In this document: in pieces, positions 16,826 through 25,054 of the stretch | How the letters are laid out: every line of letters starts with the position of its first letter | Numbering within the stretch: the stretch's first letter is position 1 | IMG/VR virus record: IMGVR_UViG_3300042691_037568 | Coordinates: 1 to 38,612 of that record | DNA length: 38,612 nt | Origin: a virus | Strand: one strand, 5' to 3' | The notes under the pieces: model-generated | Database searches by the model: none | Seen by the model: only the letters and a program-made list of their open reading frames with translations | What the model was told of the DNA's origin: nothing | Program-made: the position numbers and the translations under genes

Positions 16826-17233
16826 ATGTATTTAATTTATATTAATAGAATAGGAAAAACATTTAAAGGGGAACACATTTTTGAGTTCCTCTTTTCTGAT
16901 TCTACGGATTGGGAGTGGGATGAGTCTTGGTATGAGTCCTCTGTCATGACAGATACAAGAGAATTGGCACCAGACGAATCAATAATTAAATTAGTTGGTA
17001 CATTAAAAACTGATGAATTTGATTTAGAATTAGTTCAAGAGGATGGTGTCCGTGATATTTATAATGCAGTTGAGGGTATTATTGCTTTGGGTTGGGAAAA
17101 ATTAAACGAGGATGGTGAATTACCCGATAAACGTAGAGTATTTAAGTTTGGTGATACAAAGGAATATGTAGACGACCAACTTTATGAATATGATTTAACA
17201 TTAAAATATAAAGAAAATAAAGTGCTAAAGTAA
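16826..17233 (+). CDS. Hypothetical acidic protein, head/neck region
   Basis: This 135-residue protein starts MYLIYINRIGKTFKGEHIFE. It has many Asp, Glu and Trp residues (SDSTDWEWDESWYESSV, then ALGWEKLNEDGELPDKRRVF). It lies two bases after the acidic protein stop, and its stop overlaps the next ATG (TAATG), so it is in one transcript with genes up to 18969. No family is recognised. The position upstream of the terminase suggests a structural or assembly role. Confidence 0.65.
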   Translation: MYLIYINRIGKTFKGEHIFEFLFSDSTDWEWDESWYESSVMTDTRELAPDESIIKLVGTLKTDEFDLELVQEDGVRDIYNAVEGIIALGWEKLNEDGELPDKRRVFKFGDTKEYVDDQLYEYDLTLKYKENKVLK

Positions 17234-18969
17234 TGGGTGACAAAAATAAAAAAAAAGAAACTTATCTTCTAAATGATGAAGAAAATTTTACTGAAGCTAA
17301 AGAAATTGAAAAGAATGTTAAAGCTAAATTATACGATTTGACTTTAAATCCTGACGGTAAATTTAAAAACCAAAAGGATTTTGATGAATTTAAAGAGATT
17401 GTATCAAAAATGAACCCAGAAGATGCGGCCTCGAAATTAACTGTAGGATCAAATTATGATAAGGCAGAAATAATCCAAAGTGCAGAATCTATGAAAAAAG
17501 TAAAAATAAATTTGTCTGAATCAGATATTATGAGTATCATTGTAAATGAAAAAAAGATTTTGTTTAAAAAATCTGATTTAATGGAATCTATTAAAAATAA
17601 TTTAATATCTGAAGCAAATATGAACGATAATGTAAGACAAAGTTTTGAAAATGGTGAAAACGACTATTCTGATTTTTTGGATAGTGACTTAATTAATCAG
17701 TTAGCTAGAGAATCTTTTGATGATATTGCTGACAATATTAGAAGAAAAACAGGTAAACAAGATGTAACTCTCGATGACGTACAACAACTTTTATCAACCT
17801 CTTTAATAAATGCCGCAAAAGAAGAATATAGTTTAGGTATTGAAAACCTACAAAGAAAAGCCATTCAGATAATAAGTAAAGAATATAATATACCTGAAGG
17901 TAGTGTTGAATTTGTTGCAACAATCACAGGTATACCACCAAAGGCTTTAGTTGGTCGTGATATTTCACCAAGAGAAATGGAGGCTTTATCTAGACAACAT
18001 GGTCTTAAGGTAGGTAAAGTTGAAAAGGGTACCCTTAAAAGTACTAAAGGTGTTAAACAACCACCACAAGGAAAAACTCATGAACAATTAAAACCAAAAA
18101 TTAAAAGACGTAGATTTACTAACGCAATGATACATGGTGCTGGTAGAAAGTCACAAAATTTACATCATTCAGATGATGAATTAAGAAGAGAAAACCCACA
18201 ATTAGTTACTAACTATTCTAATATAATGGCGGCTAATGACGCTAATTATTTCTTAATGGATGATCAGGCTATTAAACAGTATGGTGAAACTGGTATTCAC
18301 GCTGGAAACGTAAGAGTAGATTTAACTAATCCAAAAAAACCTAAAATCATCGCACAAGGAATGGTTTTTCCAATTCTTTTACACGAATTGGGTAAAGGTG
18401 TACTTGAATTAATGTCTTTATGGGGTTTACCACAAGATAGGGAGGAAAGACAATATGTTTTAGATAAAACTGACCATTTGGAGTATGAAACTAATGATAT
18501 TCGTTTGGGTACAAAAATGTGGGAAAAATTTGTCACACAAATTCCTGTAGATAATCAAGAAGTGATTTCTTTGACTTGGAATATTTTTCAAGAATTAGGT
18601 GACGATGAGTACAATAGTGTCGTTGAGGGTCTACTCCAAAATAAAGCTGAAGCTCAACAAAAAGTTAGAAGAATGGCTCAGGAGGCCATAGAAGAATTAA
18701 GAGCAGAAGATTCTGAAACAGCTCTTGGTGGTTACAAAGATACTGATGACGAAGAAGAGGGGGACACTATTACACCAGATGAGGAAGAACCTAAAGATGA
18801 AATTTTAAAAAGTATTTTAGGCGGACAGCAAGGTGATGAGAGTCCAGAAGAACCTAAAGACCTTAATGATATGTCTAAAGAAGAGTTACAGAACTTAATG
18901 AAATCAGCACTTGAGGATGAAGATTATGAATTCGCCTCACAAATTAGAGACATCTTAAAGAATAGATAA
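17233..18969 (+). CDS. Virion-associated-type protein with internal targeting-like motif and UVR-like C-terminus
   Basis: The 578-residue product has four visible parts. Residues 1-85 form a charged N-terminal extension. Residues 87-127 contain MKKVKINLSESDIMSIIVNE, then ending NNLISE|AN; this is a close match to the leaders MKNKVIRLTESDLEKLV…INE but internal. The globular core (about 150-500) includes FVATITGIPPKALVGRDIS and FPILLHELGKGVLELM. The C-terminus reads MSKEELQNLMKSALEDEDYE then FASQIRDILKNR, like the UVR motif of UvrB, UvrC and ClpC. HELGKG lacks the second metal His of HExxH, so I do not call it a peptidase. A head or packaging-linked structural protein is inferred from the place upstream of the terminase. 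Confidence 0.65.
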   Translation: MGDKNKKKETYLLNDEENFTEAKEIEKNVKAKLYDLTLNPDGKFKNQKDFDEFKEIVSKMNPEDAASKLTVGSNYDKAEIIQSAESMKKVKINLSESDIMSIIVNEKKILFKKSDLMESIKNNLISEANMNDNVRQSFENGENDYSDFLDSDLINQLARESFDDIADNIRRKTGKQDVTLDDVQQLLSTSLINAAKEEYSLGIENLQRKAIQIISKEYNIPEGSVEFVATITGIPPKALVGRDISPREMEALSRQHGLKVGKVEKGTLKSTKGVKQPPQGKTHEQLKPKIKRRRFTNAMIHGAGRKSQNLHHSDDELRRENPQLVTNYSNIMAANDANYFLMDDQAIKQYGETGIHAGNVRVDLTNPKKPKIIAQGMVFPILLHELGKGVLELMSLWGLPQDREERQYVLDKTDHLEYETNDIRLGTKMWEKFVTQIPVDNQEVISLTWNIFQELGDDEYNSVVEGLLQNKAEAQQKVRRMAQEAIEELRAEDSETALGGYKDTDDEEEGDTITPDEEEPKDEILKSILGGQQGDESPEEPKDLNDMSKEELQNLMKSALEDEDYEFASQIRDILKNR

Positions 18970-18974
18970 AGATA

Positions 18975-19008
18975 AACGGATTAGGACCGTTGTAGTCTAC
19001 GGACTATG
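18975..19008 (+). ncRNA. Structured intergenic RNA: two hairpins before the terminator
   Basis: The first hairpin is AACGG, 7-base loop ATTAGGA, CCGTT (18975-18991). The second is GTAGTC, loop TACG, GACTAT (18992-19007). The C(UACG)G loop is a UNCG tetraloop, which is unusually stable. Both stand directly before the terminator hairpin, giving three stems in about 70 bases of a genome with few GC-rich spots. This may be an RNA 3' end structure, a small RNA or a packaging-linked site. Confidence 0.45.
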
Positions 19009-19043
19009 AAACCCACCAAGTTCGCTACTATGGTGGGTTTTTT
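19009..19043 (+). terminator. Intrinsic terminator upstream of terminase
   Basis: A 10-base stem AAACCCACCA / TGGTGGGTTT with a 12-base loop is followed by a T tract. It ends the transcript of the 14302-18969 operon before the terminase promoter motif. Confidence 0.85.
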
Positions 19044-19052
19044 CATGCCCAT

Positions 19053-19064
19053 TGATATTTATAA
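19053..19064 (+). promoter_or_regulatory. GATATTTAT promoter motif before terminase
   Basis: TGATATTTATAA ends 4 bases before the ATG at 19067, right after a terminator, so transcription must restart here. The spacing implies a nearly leaderless mRNA. Confidence 0.6.
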
Positions 19065-19066
19065 GC

Positions 19067-20905
19067 ATGAGTTTACCTAAAGCACAAATGATGTATGAAA
19101 TTGGTAGGTGTTTAAAGGACCCTATTTACGCTATTGAGTCTTATTTAGAAACGGAAGATAGAACACAAAAGGGTTTTGTACCTTTTAAACTTTTTCCTAG
19201 ACAAAAAGAACTAATTCTAGCTTATAAGGACCATCATCACAATATTGTAATGAAACCTAGACAAGCGGGTATTTCTACAACAACAGCCGCTTATTTAGCT
19301 GTTTTAACCGCATTAGCTTCAAATAAGAGTACACAAAAAATTCTTATAGCGGCAAATAAACAGGAAACAGCAAAAGAATTTTTAAAAAAAATAAAAGACT
19401 TTACCATGCAATTACCAGATTGGATGGATGTTTATAGACCACCAGGTAGTGATAGTTGGTTTAACCCTGAAAAAAATTCTAGTTCACACTATAAATTATG
19501 GAATGGTTCTGAAGTTAAAGCTGTTGCCTCATCTAAAGACGCTTTAAGGGGTTATACACCTTCTTTTATTGTAGTTGATGAAGCAGCCTTTATAGAGGGT
19601 CACCGTGGTGAAGAATTTTACACTGCAGCACAACCATCTTTATCTACGGGAGGTAGGTCTATATTGATTAGTACACCAAATGGTCATGACCCACTATATC
19701 ATAAGGCTTATGTTACAGCCGAAAGAGGAAAAAATAATTTCAATATAGTTTCAATGAGATGGTATGAAGATCCAAGGTATAATGGTAGAAATGATAGGTC
19801 TGGAATGTCTTGGGTTTTTAGAGACGAAAAAAGTGGTGAAATAATTGAAAACATAGAAGACCCTAAGAGTGGTTTTGGCCCTGAATCTACTGTACCAGAA
19901 GAAAAATGGCCTGAAATGGTTGAAAAGGGTTACGAACCTAGATCAAAATGGTTTGATGACATGTGTGCACAACTTAACCACAATGCTAGGTCCATTGCTC
20001 AAGAATTATTATGTTCCTTTGTTGGTTCTGGTGATAATGTCATTGATGATAAATATAAAAGTAGGCAAGAACGGGATAATGTAAAAGAACCCATGAGAAA
20101 AGAATGGGTTGATGGTAATATGTGGGTATGGGAAGACCCAATAGCCGGACATGAGTATATTTTATCTGCTGACCCATCTTCAGGTTCTTCTGACGATTTT
20201 GCTGGTATGTGTATATGGGATTTTACCACTGGTAACCAAGTTGCTGAATATCATGGAAAAGTTGCACCTGATGTATTAGGTGAAATATGTAAATACTACG
20301 GTGAATCTTATAACGCCTTTGTTGTTGTGGATATTACGGGTGGTTGGGGTGCCTCTGTTGTTCTTAAATTAATTGAGTTGGGATACCCTAAAAAAAATCT
20401 TTACTACGATGTCACTGTTGGTATTGACTCTGTTGAAAACAATAAATCGTTACAAAAGTATATGGATAGGGGTAAGTTACCTGGATTAAATTTTCAAAAA
20501 AATAGAAATACAATCATATCCAAGTTAGAGGAGGCTATTAGATTAGACATGTTTAAAATTAGGTCTAAAAGAACTTTAGCTGAAATTGAAACTTTTGTTT
20601 TTATTAGTGGTAGAGCTGACCACATGAAGGGTTATCACGATGACCTTCTTATGTGTGTTGGTATGTGTTGTTTTGTCGCAATGACATCTTTTAAAGATTT
20701 AGAAAAATCAAAAGGTCAGGCAAAAGCAATGATTAATAGTTGGTCGGTTGAGACTAATTTAGTAGAAGAGAGTGAATATTTAGGAGATGTTTTAAATATA
20801 GGTTTTTATACAGATAATAATAAAAAAGAGGAAAAACAAACAGTAAAACAAACACAAGAATATTCTTGGTTATTTTCTGGTATGCCTGGGTTTAAAAAAA
20901 GATAA
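19067..20905 (+). CDS. terL: Terminase large subunit (T4 gp17-like)
   Basis: The start is ATG 19067 (MSLPKAQMMYEIGRCLKDP); the TTG at 19052 lies inside the promoter motif. The 612-residue protein has a packaging ATPase with a variant Walker A, KPRQAGIST (63-71), and Walker B FIVVDEAAF (167-175). It is followed by an RNase-H-like nuclease domain with ILSADPSSGSSDDFAG, FVVVDITGGWGAS and a C-terminal HDDLLM aspartate motif. This is the layout of T4 gp17: it cuts concatemers and pumps DNA into proheads through the portal. No small terminase is recognisable in the window. Confidence 0.92.
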   Translation: MSLPKAQMMYEIGRCLKDPIYAIESYLETEDRTQKGFVPFKLFPRQKELILAYKDHHHNIVMKPRQAGISTTTAAYLAVLTALASNKSTQKILIAANKQETAKEFLKKIKDFTMQLPDWMDVYRPPGSDSWFNPEKNSSSHYKLWNGSEVKAVASSKDALRGYTPSFIVVDEAAFIEGHRGEEFYTAAQPSLSTGGRSILISTPNGHDPLYHKAYVTAERGKNNFNIVSMRWYEDPRYNGRNDRSGMSWVFRDEKSGEIIENIEDPKSGFGPESTVPEEKWPEMVEKGYEPRSKWFDDMCAQLNHNARSIAQELLCSFVGSGDNVIDDKYKSRQERDNVKEPMRKEWVDGNMWVWEDPIAGHEYILSADPSSGSSDDFAGMCIWDFTTGNQVAEYHGKVAPDVLGEICKYYGESYNAFVVVDITGGWGASVVLKLIELGYPKKNLYYDVTVGIDSVENNKSLQKYMDRGKLPGLNFQKNRNTIISKLEEAIRLDMFKIRSKRTLAEIETFVFISGRADHMKGYHDDLLMCVGMCCFVAMTSFKDLEKSKGQAKAMINSWSVETNLVEESEYLGDVLNIGFYTDNNKKEEKQTVKQTQEYSWLFSGMPGFKKR

Positions 20906-20906
20906 A

Positions 20907-21164
20907 ATGAGTAAAAAACAATTTAGTTCAAATAAACCATTTTCTAGACAATGTAATGTTAGATCTGGTGCTGGTATAATTAAATACAAATGGTGTCCAC
21001 CAGACAACGGTGCTAAAGGTGGTGGTATTACTAGACCTGGCGTTGTTAAATCAAAACAAAGCCCTTGTTTTGGTGAATATGATAATTTAGTGGCCTATGT
21101 TTGGGAAGTTGACATTAACAATGGTAGTCATTTGGCTTACGTAGACTGTGATTATGTCGATTAA
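20907..21164 (+). CDS. Small Cys-containing hypothetical protein
   Basis: This 85-residue protein has four cysteines (FSRQCNVRSG, KYKWCPPDNG, SPCFGEY, VDCDYVD) and Gly/Lys-rich stretches. It begins one base after the terminase stop and is surely co-transcribed. No family is recognised. The cysteines are not in a standard CxxC pair pattern. Confidence 0.6.
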   Translation: MSKKQFSSNKPFSRQCNVRSGAGIIKYKWCPPDNGAKGGGITRPGVVKSKQSPCFGEYDNLVAYVWEVDINNGSHLAYVDCDYVD

Positions 21165-21232
21165 TATCAAATTTATTATTTGTTGAATCAATACACTATT
21201 CACATTAAAATAAGGTGAATTAACTTTAATAT

Positions 21233-21243
21233 GGATATTTATA
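21233..21243 (+). promoter_or_regulatory. GATATTTAT promoter motif before portal gene
   Basis: GGATATTTATA precedes the portal start, with a 19-base gap. A weak stem ATTCAC / GTGAAT (about 21199-21220) just upstream might stop the terminase transcript, but it has no T tract. Confidence 0.6.
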
Positions 21244-21261
21244 AAAAAATAAATTTAAAAA

Positions 21262-23172
21262 ATGGCAGAAAATAAAGATAATCTAACAGTTTATCAAAAA
21301 TTGTATAAAATATTTGGGCGTGGTGGCACAATAAAGGCTAATACCGGAGGGAATCCAAAATATAGTTTTACAGATAAAGATTTAATCGTAACAAATTCTA
21401 GAGAAGATTACGAAAGACAAAAATTACAATTACAACAACAAAAATATTTAGATTCTCAGTGGCAAAAAATTGATAATGAGATGTATCAAAAAGCTACTTA
21501 TTATGAGACAACTAGATTAGCTTCTTATATGGATTATGAAGCCATGGAGTTTACACCAGAAATAGCTGTAGCTCTGGACACTATGTCAGAAGAAAGTTGT
21601 ACCTTAAATGAACAAGGTAAAATTTTATCCATTTATTCAGATTCCTCTAGAATAAAAAAAGTTTTAGAAGATTTATTTTACAATGTTTTAGATATCCATT
21701 CTAATTTACCAATGTGGACAAGAAATACTTGTAAATATGGTGATAATTTTGTACATCTAAAATTAAATTATAAATACGGTATCATCGGTTCTACTCAATT
21801 AACTAATATTGAAATCTCTAGAAACGATTCTAATAATTTTGAATTTAATGAAAATGATGTAGAAAAAAATGAAAAAAAGAAAGAGGTTAAATTTGAATGG
21901 AAATCTAAAAGATTAGAATTTAATGCTTGGGAGGTGGCTCACTTTAGGTTATTGGGTGATGACAGAAAATTACCATATGGAACTTCTGTTTTAGATAAAG
22001 TTAGACGTACTTGGAGGCAACTTCTTTTAGCTGAAGACGCAATGTTAGTTTATCGTGTGACTAGAGCACCAGAAAGAAGAGTATTTAAGGTTTATGTCGG
22101 TAATATTGATGATGCGGATGTTGAGGCTTATGTACAAAAAGTAGCAAATAAATTTAAAAGAACACAAACAGCTGATAATAAAACAGGTCAATTAGATGTT
22201 AGATATAACACTTTAGCTGTTGACCAAGATTATTTTGTCCCAGTTAGAGACCCAAATGCGTCGAGTCCGATTGAAACTTTGGCTGGTGCCGGTAACTTAG
22301 ATCAAATTGCTGATATACAATTTATTCAAAGAAAAATGGTGACAGCTTTAAGAATACCTAAAACTTTTTTGGGTTTTGATGAAGCTACTGGTGATGGTAA
22401 AAATTTAGCTTTATTAGATATTAGATTTGCTAGAACAATAAACAGAATACAACAGGCTATTATACAGGAATTAAATAAAATAGCGATTATTCATTTATAC
22501 GTTTTAGGTTTTCATGATGAACTGGGTAATTTTAAATTAAGTTTAAATAACCCGTCAACACAAGGTGAGATGTTAAAGGTTGAGCAATGGAAAGAAAAAG
22601 TTTTATTATATAAAGATTTAGTTGCAGCAACAGATGGTATAGCACCAACTTCACATACATGGGCTAAGAAAAATATATTTAACTGGTCTGATGACGAAAT
22701 TAGATTAGATTTGGAACAACAAAGACTAGAAAAGGCGGCTGCAGCAGAATTAGAAAAAACAGCAGAAGTTATTACAAAAACAGGTTTCTTTGATAAGGTA
22801 GATAAACTTTACGGTGATATTTTAACACAAAAAACTGGTGAAGCTGGTGGTGAAACTGGTGGTGAAGCTAGTGGTGAAGCTGGGGGATTTGGTGGAGGTG
22901 AAGCTGGCGGATTTGGTGGTGGATTTGGTGGAGGTGAAACCGGTGGATTTGGTGGTGAAGAATCTTCTGAATTAGGCGGTGAAGCTGGTGGTGAAACTGG
23001 TGGTGAAGAAACAGGTGGTTTTGGTGAAGGATTTAGAGGTGATGATAATGTAATAGATAAATTATTACTTGAGGGTAAGAAAAGAAATCAGGATATTTTT
23101 ATGATGACTAGAGGTATTGATGAATTGTTAAAAGAAGAAAATTTAGAGGACGACGACTTACTAATAGATTAA
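21262..23172 (+). CDS. Portal protein (T4 gp20-like)
   Basis: This 636-residue protein has the T4-type portal pattern: YMDYEAMEFTPEIAVALDTM in the N-terminal part, then WEVAHFRLLGDDRKLPYGTS, VYRVTRAPERRVFKVYVGNI and QFIQRKMVTALRIPKTFLGF with DGKNLALLDIRFARTINRIQ. It forms the dodecameric vertex through which DNA is packaged and on which the prohead core assembles. The C-terminal region (about 535-600) is a Gly/Glu-rich low-complexity stretch (GGEAGG, FGGGFGGG repeats) not typical of T4 gp20. The terminase, protease, scaffold and capsid genes around it fit this call. Confidence 0.9.
   Translation: MAENKDNLTVYQKLYKIFGRGGTIKANTGGNPKYSFTDKDLIVTNSREDYERQKLQLQQQKYLDSQWQKIDNEMYQKATYYETTRLASYMDYEAMEFTPEIAVALDTMSEESCTLNEQGKILSIYSDSSRIKKVLEDLFYNVLDIHSNLPMWTRNTCKYGDNFVHLKLNYKYGIIGSTQLTNIEISRNDSNNFEFNENDVEKNEKKKEVKFEWKSKRLEFNAWEVAHFRLLGDDRKLPYGTSVLDKVRRTWRQLLLAEDAMLVYRVTRAPERRVFKVYVGNIDDADVEAYVQKVANKFKRTQTADNKTGQLDVRYNTLAVDQDYFVPVRDPNASSPIETLAGAGNLDQIADIQFIQRKMVTALRIPKTFLGFDEATGDGKNLALLDIRFARTINRIQQAIIQELNKIAIIHLYVLGFHDELGNFKLSLNNPSTQGEMLKVEQWKEKVLLYKDLVAATDGIAPTSHTWAKKNIFNWSDDEIRLDLEQQRLEKAAAAELEKTAEVITKTGFFDKVDKLYGDILTQKTGEAGGETGGEASGEAGGFGGGEAGGFGGGFGGGETGGFGGEESSELGGEAGGETGGEETGGFGEGFRGDDNVIDKLLLEGKKRNQDIFMMTRGIDELLKEENLEDDDLLID
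22839..23032 (+). repeat. Gly/Glu-rich low-complexity repeat in portal C-terminus
   Basis: Imperfect repeats of GGTGAAGCTGG and GGATTTGGTGG encode GGEAGGETGG and GGFGGGFGGG segments. Similar short units lie in tandem, which favours length change by slippage or recombination. Confidence 0.75.
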
Positions 23173-23184
23173 CGTATATTTATT
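23173..23184 (+). promoter_or_regulatory. ATATTTAT promoter motif before core-type gene
   Basis: CGTATATTTATT ends 14 bases before the ATG at 23198, just after the portal stop. Confidence 0.55.
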
Positions 23185-23197
23185 AATAAAATATATT

Positions 23198-23992
23198 ATG
23201 GATTTTGGTACAGTAAAAGATATCTTTACAGAAAAATTAATAGAATCTTATATCTCAAAAGATAAAAAAGGTAAAAATCTTTATAAAAAATTTATAAAAA
23301 CAATAAAAGAAAATGAGGTTTTAAAAACTGCTTTTATTGTTTATAAAAACATAGAAGATAAAACTATAAAAAGTGAGGTTAGAGCCAATGAATATTTAAA
23401 AGAAAATATTTCATTATTAGAAAAATATCGGGGTGATGATTCCATTAAAAAACAAACAAATATTTTATTAGGTATTCTAAAAGAAAATAATGTAGATTTA
23501 TCCACAAGAAAAATTAAAGAGGTACATAAGAATTTAGAAACTATTTTACATAGTGAAAAAAACGCTTTAACAATAAATAAAATAGAAGAGAGTAAATCTA
23601 ATCTATTAGAATGGTTAATGACGGATAAAAAAATAAACACAGAAGAAGAAAGTAGTTACATTAAAGAAAATGTTGATTTAAAAAAATTCTTAAAGATAGC
23701 TACTGAAAAATTTAATGAAAAATATTCTGAATTAACAGAAGAAGAAAAAGATATTTTAAAAGTTTTACGTGAAAATGACAAAGAAAAAACTAAAACTTTA
23801 GTATCCCAATTAATAAAAGAGACAATTTCTTTAGTCAACCAACATTTAGAACAAAATGTTGATAACGTTACAATTAAATCAAAATTATTAGAAACTAAAG
23901 ACGCCATTTATAAAATGGTAGAAAATAGTGATGATTCTAATCAAAATGTTTTAAGATTGTATGAACTAAAGAAAAACCTAAAAAATGATTAA
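23198..23992 (+). CDS. Helical prohead-core-type protein
   Basis: This 264-residue protein is Lys/Glu-rich and almost wholly helical (MDFGTVKDIFTEKLIESYIS, later KYSELTEEEKDILKVLREND). It has several I/L-x-E sites (FTE and LIE in the first 16 residues). It occupies the place where T4 has the small core proteins gp67 and gp68, between portal and protease. No sequence family is recognised. The core role is inferred from position, composition and cleavage-like sites. It overlaps the next gene by 8 bases. Confidence 0.6.
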   Translation: MDFGTVKDIFTEKLIESYISKDKKGKNLYKKFIKTIKENEVLKTAFIVYKNIEDKTIKSEVRANEYLKENISLLEKYRGDDSIKKQTNILLGILKENNVDLSTRKIKEVHKNLETILHSEKNALTINKIEESKSNLLEWLMTDKKINTEEESSYIKENVDLKKFLKIATEKFNEKYSELTEEEKDILKVLRENDKEKTKTLVSQLIKETISLVNQHLEQNVDNVTIKSKLLETKDAIYKMVENSDDSNQNVLRLYELKKNLKND

Positions 23993-24524
23993 TAAGTTTT
24001 TAAACTACATAGTATCAAATTTTGGGTTTACTTGTACTGAAGATTTTAATTCTTCTATCATACATTTCAATATACTACCGTTAACACTATCTTTTGCTGG
24101 TTTATCAGCTATTTTTGAAACTATTTTTGGTTTACAAAATTTAACAATAATAGCTTTTGTTGTTTTAGTAGTTTTAGAACTCATAACTGGTTTAATTGCA
24201 TCAAAAGTTAAAAAAGAACCAATTGTTTCACATAAATTTGGTCGTTTTGGTTTAAAAGTATTGGTTTGGTTAACTTTAATATACGTAACAAATTCAATGA
24301 GATTAGAGTTTATTAACTCTAATGGTGTTTTTGATAGCTTAGCTTTAGTATTATTTACTTGGCTACATGGTTCCATTTTTATTTATATTGTTTTAGAGTA
24401 TTTAATATCGGTGTTAGAAAATTTAGGCGTTATTACTGGCACTTCAAATAAGACTTTAACTAACGCCATAACAAATAAATTAAATAGTTTTTTTAACAAT
24501 GAAAAAAATAAAACAAAAAATTAA
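23985..24524 (+). CDS. Holin (phage_holin_4-like membrane protein)
   Basis: This 179-residue protein has several membrane segments: residues 30-50 (ILPLTLSFAGLSAIF), 53-73 (LTIIAFVVLVVLELITGLIA), 93-103 and 118-142. The stretch VVLELITGLIASKVKKEPIV then SHKFGRFGLK matches the D/E-x-x-TG…S-x-K-x-G signature of the holin 4 family. Such proteins form lesions in the inner membrane that release endolysin. The gene is unusually placed between core and protease genes, far from the GH19 endolysin. It overlaps both neighbours, so expression is tied to head genes. Confidence 0.7.
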   Translation: MINKFLNYIVSNFGFTCTEDFNSSIIHFNILPLTLSFAGLSAIFETIFGLQNLTIIAFVVLVVLELITGLIASKVKKEPIVSHKFGRFGLKVLVWLTLIYVTNSMRLEFINSNGVFDSLALVLFTWLHGSIFIYIVLEYLISVLENLGVITGTSNKTLTNAITNKLNSFFNNEKNKTKN

Positions 24525-24840
24525 AATGATTAGAAATTGGTTTGTAAACGTTGGTAGCAAAATTAAATGGTTTGTTACGGAAATACTAAACATGTATTCA
24601 GCTAAAACTTCTTATTTTTCAAAGAAAAGGGTTGAGTCTGGGGTAGCTTTTTTAATAGCTCAGTTTGGTATGACATTTTTCTTATTAAAAAAAATAGACA
24701 CTATGGATGTCTATGAATTAAGTATTTGGGCTGGTATGGAGTTTTTAATAGCTGGTTATACTGTAACTCAAATACAAAAGGAAAAGAAAAACAAAGAAAC
24801 GGAAGAGGTAGAGGAGACACAATCCCCAACTGTTGAGTAA
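24499..24840 (+). CDS. Two-TM small membrane protein, probable lysis accessory
   Basis: This 113-residue protein has a basic N-terminus (MKKIKQKIKMIRNWFVNVGS), the segment MYSAKTSYFSKKRVESGVAF with a first hydrophobic stretch (LIAQFGMTFFLL) and a second (YELSIWAGMEFLIAGYTV), and an acidic tail. It begins 26 bases inside the holin gene, so the two are translationally coupled. It is probably a holin partner or antiholin-type protein. No catalytic or spanin lipobox motif is visible. Confidence 0.6.
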   Translation: MKKIKQKIKMIRNWFVNVGSKIKWFVTEILNMYSAKTSYFSKKRVESGVAFLIAQFGMTFFLLKKIDTMDVYELSIWAGMEFLIAGYTVTQIQKEKKNKETEEVEETQSPTVE

Positions 24841-24852
24841 GTTTTTAAAATT

Positions 24853-24882
24853 AAGCCCCCAAAATAATGGGGGCTTTTTTTT
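24853..24882 (+). terminator. Intrinsic terminator after holin pair
   Basis: AAGCCCCC, loop AAAATAAT, GGGGGCTT, followed by a run of T. It closes the portal-core-holin transcript. Confidence 0.9.
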
Positions 24883-24937
24883 ACACAATAATTTTATTAT
24901 ATTTAGTTAAAATAACATTTAATAAAAAAAATTGTGA

Positions 24938-25054
24938 ATGAATAAAAAATTAAGAAGTGTTGGTAAACTATTTTCTAACCACACAGCCAACTTTAATTAC
25001 TTGGTACCTGTGTATAATAAAGAGTTAGAATTTATTTATCATGGGAAGAGGTAA
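24938..25054 (+). CDS. Possible 38-residue small protein
   Basis: ATG 24938 opens MNKKLRSVGKLFSNHTANFN and continues to a stop at 25054, overlapping the start of the next gene by 14 bases. It follows a terminator and an ATATTTAG near-match to the promoter motif (24899-24906). Residue composition is plausible (VPVYNKELEFIYHGKR), and the overlap suggests translational coupling. No family is recognised; it could also be a leader peptide. Confidence 0.4.
   Translation: MNKKLRSVGKLFSNHTANFNYLVPVYNKELEFIYHGKR

Noticed and set aside
17233-18969. Zinc peptidase call from FPILLHELGKGVLEL
   Set aside because: The motif is HELGK, without the second histidine of HExxH, and no downstream ligand pattern is evident.
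18975-19043. tRNA gene
   Set aside because: Hairpins and a GTTCG word are present, but there is no acceptor stem pairing or cloverleaf order.
21199-21220. Terminator between the terminase operon and portal
   Set aside because: Only a 6-base stem (ATTCAC/GTGAAT) with a long loop and no T tract; too weak to call.
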